A stretch of DNA of 64,000 nt from positions 2,452,588 through 2,516,587 of the forward strand of contig NZ_LT727828.1 in the NCBI RefSeq assembly GCF_900162685.1. Reading direction: 5' to 3'. Each line of letters begins with the position of its first letter. Within the stretch, counting starts at the first letter, position 1. The notes beneath the pieces are model-generated. The model worked only from the letters and a program-made list of their open reading frames with translations. It ran no database searches and was not told the DNA's origin. A program made the translations under genes and the position numbers. The stretch comes from Terribacillus halophilus. GTDB lineage: Bacteria > Bacillota > Bacilli > Bacillales > Amphibacillaceae. This document shows positions 9,682 through 17,317 of this stretch, in pieces.

Positions 9682-10533
9682 TCAGACCCCAATCTGGAAA
9701 AATTTATAGACAACATTTTCTGTATATGCCGGGGAATCACGATACGCCCAGTTCCGCATTCTGCTATTGGCTGTGTGCGCATTCACCAATGGCTCTCCTT
9801 GTGGATCCCGAGCCACTACAATTGTATTGTGGTTAAAGTTTCCATCTCCTTCGAAATCATAGCAAATCACATCTCCAGGACGAAGCAATCGTGCGTCTGC
9901 AACTTCTTTTCCTTGCAGCCCTTGTTTAGACCCACTTAAATACCAGCGCAATGCGTTCGCTACTGTGAAACTGTAGCTCCAGCTTTCTCCGTTATACCAC
10001 CAGCCTGAATTTCGATCCGGTTCTCCCCGCATTGGCGCTCCGCCAGCGTGTAAGCATTGTGAAATAAAATTCGTACAATCGACCTCAAACTTTTTGTAAG
10101 CCGGATTATAATCATTCCACCAGCGTTCTGCATATTGTACAGCAGCCCGTCTGTCATAGTTAAATTGCCGATCAAAGTTTTCATCATTGCTTTCATATCC
10201 AACAAGTCCATGGACATGCGGCTGGACAGCCTCATCCTTTTGCTCATGCCGCACAATTTGGCCATTACGCATATAGGCGGTATGCGTATGTACTTCTTCC
10301 TCATGATACGTTCCATGCTGCTTATGGACGAGAAATGTAGCACACAAGCTGTACGTGATTATATCTTCATCTTTGTCATGTTCTTCCCTTAGTATTGTGC
10401 CTTCTCCTTTAATTTGAGCTACTTTTGCACCTTCTTTCGCATGAGCGGCTATGCGTTCAACCAGCCAATTTCCTTCTTTCTGCTCTTCGACCTCCTGCAG
10501 CCAAAAATTCACCAACTGCTCATTCTTCCCCAT
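9682..10533 (-). CDS. Amidase_6 domain protein (putative cell-wall hydrolase)
   Basis: This 283-residue protein starts at the ATG at 10533, directly after a GGAGGG site. The C-terminal half (about 130-283) is a putative amidase domain with YDRRAAVQYAERWWNDYNP, VDCTNFISQCLHAGG (probable nucleophilic Cys), DVICYDFEGDG and NHNTIVVA (probable catalytic His). This is a papain-like/NlpC-like arrangement. No signal peptide is visible, so it may act inside the cell or forespore, or leave by another route. The N-terminal half is a charged cystatin-like region. A 38-codon membrane-protein gene overlaps its start. Confidence 0.8.
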   Translation of the reverse strand: MGKNEQLVNFWLQEVEEQKEGNWLVERIAAHAKEGAKVAQIKGEGTILREEHDKDEDIITYSLCATFLVHKQHGTYHEEEVHTHTAYMRNGQIVRHEQKDEAVQPHVHGLVGYESNDENFDRQFNYDRRAAVQYAERWWNDYNPAYKKFEVDCTNFISQCLHAGGAPMRGEPDRNSGWWYNGESWSYSFTVANALRWYLSGSKQGLQGKEVADARLLRPGDVICYDFEGDGNFNHNTIVVARDPQGEPLVNAHTANSRMRNWAYRDSPAYTENVVYKFFQIGV

Positions 10534-10636
10534 CTCTATCCCTCCTGTTCTTTCTGCGGTACGACATTGCATAGCCCCGTAAGAGAAGTAATCCTCCAAC
10601 AACAAAAACAGATATAATTGTCATGAACGTTTCCAT
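10520..10636 (-). CDS. Small single-span membrane protein (38 aa)
   Basis: ATG at 10636 follows AGGTGG with four bases between. The product begins METFMTIISVFVVGGLLLLR and ends with the basic, polar tail YRRKNRRDRDGEE. That is one membrane helix (about 4-20) with a cytosolic tail by the positive-inside rule. Its 3' end overlaps the amidase-domain gene by 14 bases in another frame, which suggests translational coupling. I do not recognise the family. Support comes from the ribosome-binding site, the helix-plus-tail architecture and the overlap. Confidence 0.62.
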   Translation of the reverse strand: METFMTIISVFVVGGLLLLRGYAMSYRRKNRRDRDGEE

Positions 10637-10779
10637 ACTGCCACCTCATTTGTATGTATGTAGAATCATGACAGTATATGCTTCATCAGCTTGACCGAAA
10701 CACAAAATGAAAGCGCAAACATTTTTTAGTTACAAATATGTCAATTTTGTGTATCCTTATAAGAAAGGGGGAGAATACG

Positions 10780-11529
10780 ATGTCAGATGTTATGCAAACT
10801 ATCCTTAACCACAAATCAGTAAGATCTTTTTCTGCTGATCCGCTTTCAGAGAAACAGGTACAAGAACTCGTCACGGCTGCCCAATCAGCATCCACGTCGA
10901 GCTTCCTTCAGGCTTATTCCATCATCGGGGTTAGCGACCCGTTAGTGAAAAAAGAGCTCAGTACGTATGCAGGAAGCCAGGATTATGTTGTGAAGAACGG
11001 TCACTTCTTTGTGTTTTGCGCCGATTTCTATCGTCATAAAGAAATGGCTCAAAACCTGCGAGCAGATATTTCTGCATCCATTCAAGGTACAGAAGCATTA
11101 CTGATAGGAACAATTGATGCCTCTCTTGCCGCTCAGAACCTAGCGATTGCTGCGGAATCAATGGGATTAGGAATCTGCTATATCGGCGGTCTTCGTAATA
11201 ACTTGGCAGGTGTCTCTGCAAGTCTTGGTATTCCTGCTCATGTACTGCCGCTGTTCGGAATTGCTGTTGGCTATCCCGAAACAGTGCATGAAAAAAAACC
11301 ACGTCTCCCATTCGCCAGCGTATATCACGAAAATCACTATAATGTAGATAAAGGCATGCTCAATGCACATCTCGAAGAATACGATCGTACCATCCAGTCC
11401 TATTATGTAAATCGTACGGAAAATACACGCAATACCAGTTGGACACAGCAGACTACCGACAAACTGCGTATACCGAGACGCGCTTACATGAAAGACTTTA
11501 TTACGCAAAAAGGTTGGGCGAAACATTAA
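10780..11529 (+). CDS. NADPH-dependent flavin/nitro reductase (NfrA/NfsA-like)
   Basis: A 249-residue FMN-dependent oxidoreductase of the NfsA/FRP type. The N-terminal NHKSVRSFSADPLS is the FMN phosphate-binding region. SSFLQAYSIIGVSDP, GTIDASLAAQNLAIAAESMGLG and YIGGLRN give the nitroreductase fold, and a long C-terminal arm with IPRRAYMKDFITQKGW is typical of the NfrA subgroup. Such enzymes use NAD(P)H to reduce flavins, nitro compounds or quinones in the cytoplasm. The start at 10780 follows GGGGGAG; an upstream in-frame extension to 10738 has no ribosome site. It is transcribed alone, convergent with queG. Confidence 0.9.
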   Translation: MSDVMQTILNHKSVRSFSADPLSEKQVQELVTAAQSASTSSFLQAYSIIGVSDPLVKKELSTYAGSQDYVVKNGHFFVFCADFYRHKEMAQNLRADISASIQGTEALLIGTIDASLAAQNLAIAAESMGLGICYIGGLRNNLAGVSASLGIPAHVLPLFGIAVGYPETVHEKKPRLPFASVYHENHYNVDKGMLNAHLEEYDRTIQSYYVNRTENTRNTSWTQQTTDKLRIPRRAYMKDFITQKGWAKH

Positions 11530-11559
11530 CCGAACTATGGAAAGCTAGCCCATCAATCT

Positions 11560-11587
11560 GATAACTGGAAACAGCTTTCCAGTTATC
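11560..11587. other. 12-bp hairpin downstream of the flavin reductase gene
   Basis: GATAACTGGAAA (11560-11571) pairs perfectly with TTTCCAGTTATC (11576-11587) around a CAGC loop. No T run follows, so it may protect the 3' end of the mRNA rather than terminate; a proper terminator follows at 11622. Confidence 0.55.
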
Positions 11588-11621
11588 AACTAAAGTTACT
11601 GCCTTTACATGCACCAAAACT

Positions 11622-11647
11622 AAAAAAGGAGCATTAGCTCCTTTTTT
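11622..11647. terminator. Bidirectional terminator between flavin reductase gene and queG
   Basis: AAAAAAGGAGC and GCTCCTTTTTT form an 11-bp stem around ATTA. A and T tracts on both arms allow use on either strand. Confidence 0.88.
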
Positions 11648-12794
11648 AGTGTGCTTTCGCGTATTCTTTTTCAAATTGCAATCCCTTTTCCATTTCTTCT
11701 CGTACTTGTGCGTCTTCCTCTTCACCCACCGCATGTTTGATAGCTTCAAAACCTTCCGGCACCCCAATTTTACCGATTGCCCATGCAGCAGTTCCGCGGA
11801 TAACAGGACGCGGGTCTTTTTCCATAAGCTCGATTAAATCTGGTACAGCTGACGTCGTTTTATAATGGGCCATCGTCAAAATAGCATTGCGCTGAATTGG
11901 TTTTTTACCGCGCCACGAACCAGAGATTATACCAAACTTTGTTTTAAATTCTTTATTAGACATTTTCAGCAATGGTTTCAATAATGGCTTCACAATCTCT
12001 GGATCAGGCTCCATTTCTTCATGAAGATGGAAATCCATTCCTTTGTTCTTTGGACAAACAAGCTGGCACGTATCACAGCCGTAAATACGATTACCGATTT
12101 TCGTTCGAAATTCATCAGGAAGGAAATCCTTCGTTTGTGTCAAATAAGCGATGCAGCGCTGGGCGTTCAGCTGCCCGCCTTGGATAAGCGCTCCTGTTGG
12201 GCAAGAGTCAATGCATTTTGTACAGCTGCCACAACTATCCTCAACCGCCTCATCCGGCTGGAAAGGTATATTCGTAATCATTTCACCAAGATAGACATAT
12301 GAACCAAACTCAGGCGTGATGACAAAGCTGTTTTTAGCACTGAAGCCGATTCCTGCTCGTTCTGCCACAGCACGGTCAGAGAGTTCTCCTGTATCGACCA
12401 TCGAACGATAAGCGAACCCTTCCACTCTTTCTGCAAGAAAAGCAGACAGCTTATTCAATCGGTCTCGCAGCACCTCATGATAGTCCATTCCCCAGGATGC
12501 ACGGCAAAACAACCCGCGCGGTTCTTCTTTTGTACTCTTTGGAGCATTAGGCAGTCGGGAAGGATACGCAAGCGCAATGGCAATAATGGATTGGGCTGAT
12601 GGCATGAGTTTTTTCGGCTCGGTTCGTTCTTCAATTGTTCCTTTTTCAAATCCAGATTGATAATTTTTTTCCTGTTGCTGCTTCAGTCTCTCCTTTAACT
12701 CTTGGAAGACATCCGCTGTTGTAAATCTGATTTTATCAACACCGATTTCCTTACTATAAGCAATCAGCTCTTGTTTCAACTTTTCCGTATCCAT
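11646..12794 (-). CDS. queG: Epoxyqueuosine reductase QueG
   Basis: A 382-residue cobalamin and 4Fe-4S enzyme for the last step of queuosine synthesis, reducing epoxyqueuosine to queuosine in tRNA. The N-terminal corrinoid-binding region contains GLFCRASWGMDYHEVLRDRL and RSMVDTGELSDRAVAERAGIG. Two ferredoxin-type cluster motifs follow: CGSCTKCIDSCPTGAL near residue 186 and CDTCQLVCPKN near 241. The C-terminal ~80 residues form HEAT-like repeats (AILTMAHYKTTSAVPDLIEL, then GTAAWAIGKIG), as in Bacillus QueG. It starts at an ATG after GGGAGGCGG. A possible attenuator or small RNA lies upstream. Confidence 0.95.
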   Translation of the reverse strand: MDTEKLKQELIAYSKEIGVDKIRFTTADVFQELKERLKQQQEKNYQSGFEKGTIEERTEPKKLMPSAQSIIAIALAYPSRLPNAPKSTKEEPRGLFCRASWGMDYHEVLRDRLNKLSAFLAERVEGFAYRSMVDTGELSDRAVAERAGIGFSAKNSFVITPEFGSYVYLGEMITNIPFQPDEAVEDSCGSCTKCIDSCPTGALIQGGQLNAQRCIAYLTQTKDFLPDEFRTKIGNRIYGCDTCQLVCPKNKGMDFHLHEEMEPDPEIVKPLLKPLLKMSNKEFKTKFGIISGSWRGKKPIQRNAILTMAHYKTTSAVPDLIELMEKDPRPVIRGTAAWAIGKIGVPEGFEAIKHAVGEEEDAQVREEMEKGLQFEKEYAKAH

Positions 12795-12855
12795 TGTGCC
12801 GCCTCCCTGCTTTTATCATTATTTCTAGCATTATTTCCATATTAGGCATAGTAAA

Positions 12856-12895
12856 AACGCAATGCCTCGTTACGTTTAAAACGAGACACTGCGTT
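12856..12895 (-). ncRNA. Terminator-like hairpin closing a short leader RNA or sRNA upstream of queG
   Basis: Read on the minus strand, AACGCAGTGTCTCGT and ACGAGGCATTGCGTT form a 15-position stem with two non-Watson-Crick positions, followed by TTTTT. Minus-strand transcription from the promoter at 12966-12994 would end here after roughly 110 nt, or read through into queG about 60 bases downstream. No coding potential is obvious. No preQ1 aptamer signature was recognised. Confidence 0.5.
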
Positions 12896-12965
12896 GGCTC
12901 AAGGGTAATGTACAAGTGCATGATGCGCGAAATGAATACCCCGGTTTATAAATAGTATGTTAAGT

Positions 12966-12994
12966 AGTATAACAAGGTTTTTACACACGTGCAA
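12966..12994 (-). promoter_or_regulatory. Sigma-A promoter for the queG leader
   Basis: On the minus strand TTGCAC and TATACT are separated by 17 bases (plus-strand 12989-12994 and 12966-12971). It precedes the hairpin at 12856-12895 and queG. Confidence 0.7.
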
Positions 12995-13046
12995 CATTCA
13001 AAGCAAAATTCGACATTTTTTTCACTTTCTCACTCCTTCTCCTCTG

Positions 13047-13060
13047 CTATACTTAATTTT
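13047..13060 (+). promoter_or_regulatory. Extended -10 promoter of the D-amino-acid aminotransferase gene
   Basis: TGCTATACT is an extended -10 element about 25-35 bases before the start codon; the -35 region is a poor match. Confidence 0.45.
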
Positions 13061-13083
13061 AACGAAATGGAGGTATTAAAAAA

Positions 13084-13950
13084 ATGAGCTTGTATAACTA
13101 TGTATGGACGCAGAATGGAATAACTGCAAAAGATTCTCTCGTCTATCCGTTTGAGGAAAGAGGATTACAGTTTGGAGACGGCATCTATGAAGTTATTCGT
13201 ATTTATCAAGGGAACTATGATTTACTCGAAGCTCACATCGACCGACTTTATCGTTCAGCAGAAGCAATTCGTTTGAAAGTACCTTTCAATAAGGAAACAA
13301 TCATCGCCTCTCTGCAAGAACTGGCAGAAAAAAATGCTGTGCAGACGGATGCAAAGGTCTATTTACAGATTACCCGTGGTTCTGCGCCGCGTGAGCATAC
13401 TTTTCCAGATGTGCCGAGCAATTTATACGCATATATCGAGGAAAGCCCACGGCCGGTTGCACAGCTTAAACAAGGTGTGCGAACAATATTAGCGGAAGAT
13501 ATCCGATGGGATTTATGCTACATCAAAAGCTTAAACTTACTGCCTAACATACTTGCAAAGCAAACAGCCAAGGAAAAAGGTGCATTCGAAGCTATTCTTC
13601 ATAGAAACGACAAAGTTACAGAAGGCTCTTCGTCCAATGTATTTATTGTGAAAGACAATGTCCTTTACACCCATCCAGCAGCAAAAAACATTTTGCACGG
13701 TTGTGTTCGAAACCGTGTATTAACTCTCGCAGCAGAATCAGCGCTGGAAGTACAAGAGACAATCTTCTCAACACAGCAACTTTTAGATGCAGATGAAGTG
13801 TTTATCACGAGTACAACAAGCGAAGTTATGCCTGTTATAGAAGTGAACGGAAATCGCATTTGTAATGGGGAGCCTGGTGTGATTACACGCCGTTTACAGC
13901 TTGCTTATGAGAAAGTTAGCGAAATCCAACGAACAGCATCTACATCATAA
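13084..13950 (+). CDS. dat: D-amino-acid aminotransferase
   Basis: A 288-residue class IV PLP aminotransferase. The N-terminal YPFEERGLQFGDGIYEVIR and RGSAPREHTFPD (alpha-carboxylate recognition) match D-alanine aminotransferases rather than branched-chain enzymes. The Schiff-base Lys is Lys148 in CYIKSLNLLPN. EGSSSNVF and FITSTTSEVMPV complete the cofactor pocket. It interconverts D-Ala, D-Glu and their keto acids, feeding peptidoglycan precursor pools. The start follows GGAGG. The gene is monocistronic, with the repeat element beginning right after its stop. Confidence 0.93.
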   Translation: MSLYNYVWTQNGITAKDSLVYPFEERGLQFGDGIYEVIRIYQGNYDLLEAHIDRLYRSAEAIRLKVPFNKETIIASLQELAEKNAVQTDAKVYLQITRGSAPREHTFPDVPSNLYAYIEESPRPVAQLKQGVRTILAEDIRWDLCYIKSLNLLPNILAKQTAKEKGAFEAILHRNDKVTEGSSSNVFIVKDNVLYTHPAAKNILHGCVRNRVLTLAAESALEVQETIFSTQQLLDADEVFITSTTSEVMPVIEVNGNRICNGEPGVITRRLQLAYEKVSEIQRTASTS

Positions 13951-14385
13951 AAAGACACTGGTACAGAACAAGATAAATTCATCCCAAAAGCAAACGATGA
14001 CTAGATCCATACTTTTTAATGCTGTCCTATGAGGTTGCTGCCTCCCCAACCTTAGCTATTATCGTCGGACAAGAATGGCTTTTGAAGTAGACACCGACAA
14101 GAAAATCGCTATCTTTTTCGAGGAGTCTACGTACTCTGCCTACACGAATGAAGGTTTCCCATCACACAAATCAGCGTGGGAAATACACGGAGACTCCCGC
14201 GGGAAAAAGGCCTCGGTTAGACCGCGCAGTGCTTTAGCACGAGGAGGCTCACCAGCCGCCCGCAGGAAAGCGGAGTGTATTTCCGAAGCGATGCTCTCAT
14301 CTTCGTTTCCAACGCAAAAAATCCAAACAATGCAGTATTGTTTGGATTTTTATATAGCTTAAACAAGTTATGTCCCGGCCTCTTC
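13951..14385 (+). repeat. Dispersed intergenic element, copy 1
   Basis: About 435 bp immediately after dat, strongly matching 29426-29829 in the same orientation. Nearly unchanged blocks include CGTCGGACAAGAATGGCTTT (from about 14064) and TTTCCGAAGCGATGCTCTCA (from about 14280). Relative to copy 2 it has about 40 extra bases near 14202-14241, including a GTGC-TTTA-GCAC hairpin, and lacks about 14 bases inside the terminal hairpin. The arms GGAAATACAC (14179-14188) and GTGTATTTCC can pair across the GC-rich centre. The ends are weakly inverted (AAGACACTGG and CCGGCCTCTT). No convincing protein frame is present. Confidence 0.85.
14321..14347. terminator. Terminator-like hairpin inside repeat copy 1
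   Basis: ATCCAAACAAT and ATTGTTTGGAT pair around GCAGT, with A and T runs outside the stem. It could end transcripts from dat (plus) and from the VTT-protein gene (minus). The same hairpin in copy 2 has a longer, 16-bp stem. Confidence 0.75.
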
Positions 14386-14479
14386 CTCTGCTTATTTATC
14401 CGCCCGAATACAAGACAAACTTCTTTCGATAGCAGCAAAATCATTTCCTGCCGAAACAAAAAAGACAGTCTAGGCTGCC

Positions 14480-15121
14480 TTAAGTTAGTATTTCTTTTAT
14501 TTTATCTCTTTTCCAAAACCCAATCAGAACACAAATTAACATAACCAATATAATAATAGCGAGATACATATAATTGAAGGATACGATACTTGCACCAACA
14601 AGAGCGTATGTCATCGTACCTGGCAGCACACCTACAATGCTTGCCACCATATAATGCTTGAATTTAACACGTGTCAGACCGGAAACATAACTAACCAAAT
14701 CAAAGTTAAAAACCGGCAGCACCCGCATGACGAGAACGTAAAAAAAGCCTGCATCACGCAATTTTTGTTTAATTCTCTCTGCCCGTTCACCAAAATCCTT
14801 ATCCCCAAACCGTTCAGAGAATATGCTTGCCAGAAAGTATGCGACAACGGCAGCACCAGCTGCGCCTATCAAAATAAAAATCGTTCCTTTTATAAATCCA
14901 AAAGCTAACCCCCCAGCAATTGAAAGTGCTGACGAAGGAAAAAAGATGATAGGTTTTACTGTGTAGATTCCAATATAAATTAAAGGGGAGACAATCCCAA
15001 ATGATACAATCCACTTTTGGATCTCTTCAGGTGATAGTTTCATATGTTCCCGGACAAACCAAATTAGAAAAAGTACAAGCAGCCCTAAACCCAAGCCCTT
15101 GATAACTTTGCTTCCTTTCAT
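14480..15121 (-). CDS. TVP38/TMEM64 (VTT-domain) membrane protein
   Basis: A 213-residue integral membrane protein from the ATG at 15121; the ribosome-binding site is weak. It has a first helix (about 5-22), then the VTT/SNARE-associated domain with FPSSALSIAGGLAFGFIKGT, the re-entrant region, DAGFFYVLVMRVLPVFNFDL and a final helix near 185-205. VTT proteins of the DedA superfamily are membrane proteins linked in several bacteria to lipid handling; the transported species here is unknown. It lies between the repeat element and the divergent MurA-like gene. Confidence 0.85.
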   Translation of the reverse strand: MKGSKVIKGLGLGLLVLFLIWFVREHMKLSPEEIQKWIVSFGIVSPLIYIGIYTVKPIIFFPSSALSIAGGLAFGFIKGTIFILIGAAGAAVVAYFLASIFSERFGDKDFGERAERIKQKLRDAGFFYVLVMRVLPVFNFDLVSYVSGLTRVKFKHYMVASIVGVLPGTMTYALVGASIVSFNYMYLAIIILVMLICVLIGFWKRDKIKEILT

Positions 15122-15430
15122 GATAAGCCTGCCTTTCCAGTGGTATAGTCCAGTCCATTTCATTGTAGCACAAAAGTTCGTTACTGGTAGTATATGAAGC
15201 TTTCGTACAGAAGTTCGGACTATAGGAAAATTCTACATACAGGAATACTTATTCCCTATCTACTTCTTGCGTGTTTAATGGTAAAATGGAGTTTATGTGC
15301 ATATGAGAGAAGATGAAAAAGAGCAGAAGGCCGTTTAAAATACAGGAAAAGCGAAGCAACTTAACATAATCGTTCTTCGCCTCTTGTTTTCTTGCCTTCC
15401 GAGCTGGAATTAGACAAGGAGCGTAATAGA

Positions 15431-16711
15431 GTGAACAATGCATGGTTTGAAGTTAGAAATAGCGGCCCGCTATTCGGAGAAGTCACGATTCCCGGCGCAA
15501 AAAACAGTGCTCTTGCACTGGTCGCAGCAGGCTGTTTGACAGATGAAACGATCACGATTCATGATATACCCGCTATTCGGGATATTTTATTAATAAAAGA
15601 AATTGCTGAAGATATTGGTTTGTATATGGAAGAGACAGAGAAAAACACCTATGAGCTTACCGGAAGGTATATCACTTCCGGTAAATTAGACGTGGCAAAA
15701 ACATCGGATTTTCGTGCTTCCTATTATTTTGTCGGAGCTTTACTTGCAAAAGTAAAGACTGTCCAAATTGGCTATCCAGGCGGAGATGACTTTGGCTCCC
15801 GCCCCATTGATCAGCACGTTAAAGCTCTTTCGGCACTTGGAGCAACATTTGACTTTAAGCAAAAGTATTATGAAGTATCTTGTGACAAACTTACAGGAGC
15901 GGATATTACCTTTGATGTAATTACTTCAGGTGCCACTATTAATGCCATGCTGGCGGCAGTTAAAGCAGAAGGCCGTACTGTATTGCATAATGCCGCTAAA
16001 GACCCGGAAGTTGTCGATCTAGGCAACTTGCTTAACTTAATGGGAGCTAAAATCAAAGGTGCCGGAACAGATAAAATCACCATCGATGGCGTTGCCTCTC
16101 TGCATGGCGGGATTGAACATACTGTTATTCCAGACCGCTTGATTGCTGGAGCATTCTTAATGGCTGCTGGTGTAACGAATGGCCGCATCACAGTGAAAAA
16201 CGTTATTCCAGAACATTTGGCAAGCTGTACAAACAAGTTAATTGAATTAGGTATGACGATTACCGAAGAAGACGATTCCATGACTGCTTCCGGTTCCGCT
16301 TTACATGGTGCACGAATCCAGACGGGTATGTACCCTGAATTAGCTACCGACCTGCAGCAGCCGCTGACAACTTTGCTCGTACTTGCTGCAGGATCCAGCT
16401 CCATTACGGATAAAGTATATCCAAACCGTACTGGTCACGTAGCTGAACTAAAGAAGCTCGGCGCAGATATTAACGTAGTAGACCATCAAATTATGATTAA
16501 TGGCGTATCCAAGCTAACGGGGGCAACCGTGAAGGCGCATGACGTACGAGCTGGCACGTCCTTAATCCTTGCAGGTCTCGCAGCTGACGGTGTTACGAAG
16601 ATTACAGATATTAAACATATTCAGCGAGGTTATGAAGATATTGTTGGTCTGTTCACACAGCTAGGTGCCGACATTACGTTACATCAGCCTGCACATCAAA
16701 CACAATATTAA
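15431..16711 (+). CDS. MurA-like enolpyruvyl transferase with Cys-to-Asp active site
   Basis: This 426-residue EPSP-synthase-fold protein belongs to the UDP-GlcNAc 1-carboxyvinyltransferase family. MurA active-site segments are present: GAKNSALALV (Lys/Asn, substrate), DFRASYYFVG (Arg), SRPIDQH, ELATDLQQPLTTLL (Asp) and VRAGTSLILAGLAADG with HIQRGYEDI near the end. The loop normally holding the catalytic, fosfomycin-targeted Cys (GGCxxGxRP) reads PGGDDFGSRP, with Asp at residue 119. Known Asp-type MurA enzymes are active and fosfomycin-insensitive, so either MurA activity or a divergent role is possible. The start chosen is GTG 15431, nine bases after AAGGAG. A terminator follows. Confidence 0.88.
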   Translation: MNNAWFEVRNSGPLFGEVTIPGAKNSALALVAAGCLTDETITIHDIPAIRDILLIKEIAEDIGLYMEETEKNTYELTGRYITSGKLDVAKTSDFRASYYFVGALLAKVKTVQIGYPGGDDFGSRPIDQHVKALSALGATFDFKQKYYEVSCDKLTGADITFDVITSGATINAMLAAVKAEGRTVLHNAAKDPEVVDLGNLLNLMGAKIKGAGTDKITIDGVASLHGGIEHTVIPDRLIAGAFLMAAGVTNGRITVKNVIPEHLASCTNKLIELGMTITEEDDSMTASGSALHGARIQTGMYPELATDLQQPLTTLLVLAAGSSSITDKVYPNRTGHVAELKKLGADINVVDHQIMINGVSKLTGATVKAHDVRAGTSLILAGLAADGVTKITDIKHIQRGYEDIVGLFTQLGADITLHQPAHQTQY

Positions 16712-16720
16712 TTAAATTTG

Positions 16721-16752
16721 AACGCTCTCCTCTTGGCAGGAGAGCGTTTTTT
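16721..16752 (+). terminator. Terminator after the MurA-like gene
   Basis: AACGCTCTCCT and AGGAGAGCGTT pair as a perfect 11-bp stem, followed by a T run. Confidence 0.92.
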
Positions 16753-16805
16753 ATGATTGCTAAAAGAAACATTTGGGTACTATGTCACTGACGGGAGGAA
16801 AACGG

Positions 16806-17312
16806 ATGCGTATTATCATTTTAGCTGATACACATATGCCTCGGATGGCAAAGATATGGCCCCCCGCTTTACTTCCTTATTTGGAGAAAGCCGACCATAT
16901 TGTGCATGCTGGCGATTTTAATGACCGACGAGTGCTTGATTCACTCGAGTCTTTTGCACCAATAACCGCTGTTTATGGTAATACAGATGGTCCGGATGTA
17001 ACGGAGATCTTACCAGATAGACAGATTATTTCCTTTCACGGTGTAACAGTGGGTATTACGCACGGCCACGGAAAAGGAAAAACGACGGAGCAGCGAGCTC
17101 GGGCAGCTTTTGCAGAGGAATCGTTGGATTTGCTCATTTACGGGCATTCTCATATACCTGAACACAAGACAGAAGAAAGAATGGTTCTCTTTAATCCAGG
17201 TTCACCAACGGATAAACGGCGCCAGGAGCAGTTTTCTTTTGGCGAATTAGTTGTAGAAGAAGATGGTACATGGAGAATAAAACATATTTATTACAAAGAT
17301 AAGAAAGGATGA
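16806..17312 (+). CDS. YfcE/MJ0936-type metallophosphoesterase
   Basis: A 168-residue calcineurin-like phosphoesterase. Metal-ligand motifs occur in order: ADTHMP (Asp, His), HAGDFND (Asp), YGNTDGP (Asn), GITHGHG (His) and YGHSHIPEH (His-x-His). The family hydrolyses phosphodiesters with Mn or Ni in the cytoplasm; the natural substrate is usually unknown. The ATG at 16806 follows GGGAGG. Its stop is followed after six bases by the start of the next dehydrogenase gene, so the two are probably co-transcribed. Confidence 0.9.
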   Translation: MRIIILADTHMPRMAKIWPPALLPYLEKADHIVHAGDFNDRRVLDSLESFAPITAVYGNTDGPDVTEILPDRQIISFHGVTVGITHGHGKGKTTEQRARAAFAEESLDLLIYGHSHIPEHKTEERMVLFNPGSPTDKRRQEQFSFGELVVEEDGTWRIKHIYYKDKKG

Positions 17313-17317
17313 ACAAG

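Noticed and set aside
12900-12960. Possible preQ1 riboswitch before queG
   Set aside because: The short conserved preQ1 aptamer elements are not present; only a hairpin with T run is seen.
14075-14362. 95-codon open frame inside repeat copy 1
   Set aside because: It runs through the repeat's hairpins, has no ribosome-binding site and is not kept open in copy 2.
15868-16404. 178-codon antisense frame in the MurA-like gene
   Set aside because: It is a reverse-frame shadow of a gene with strong family motifs and has no start signals.
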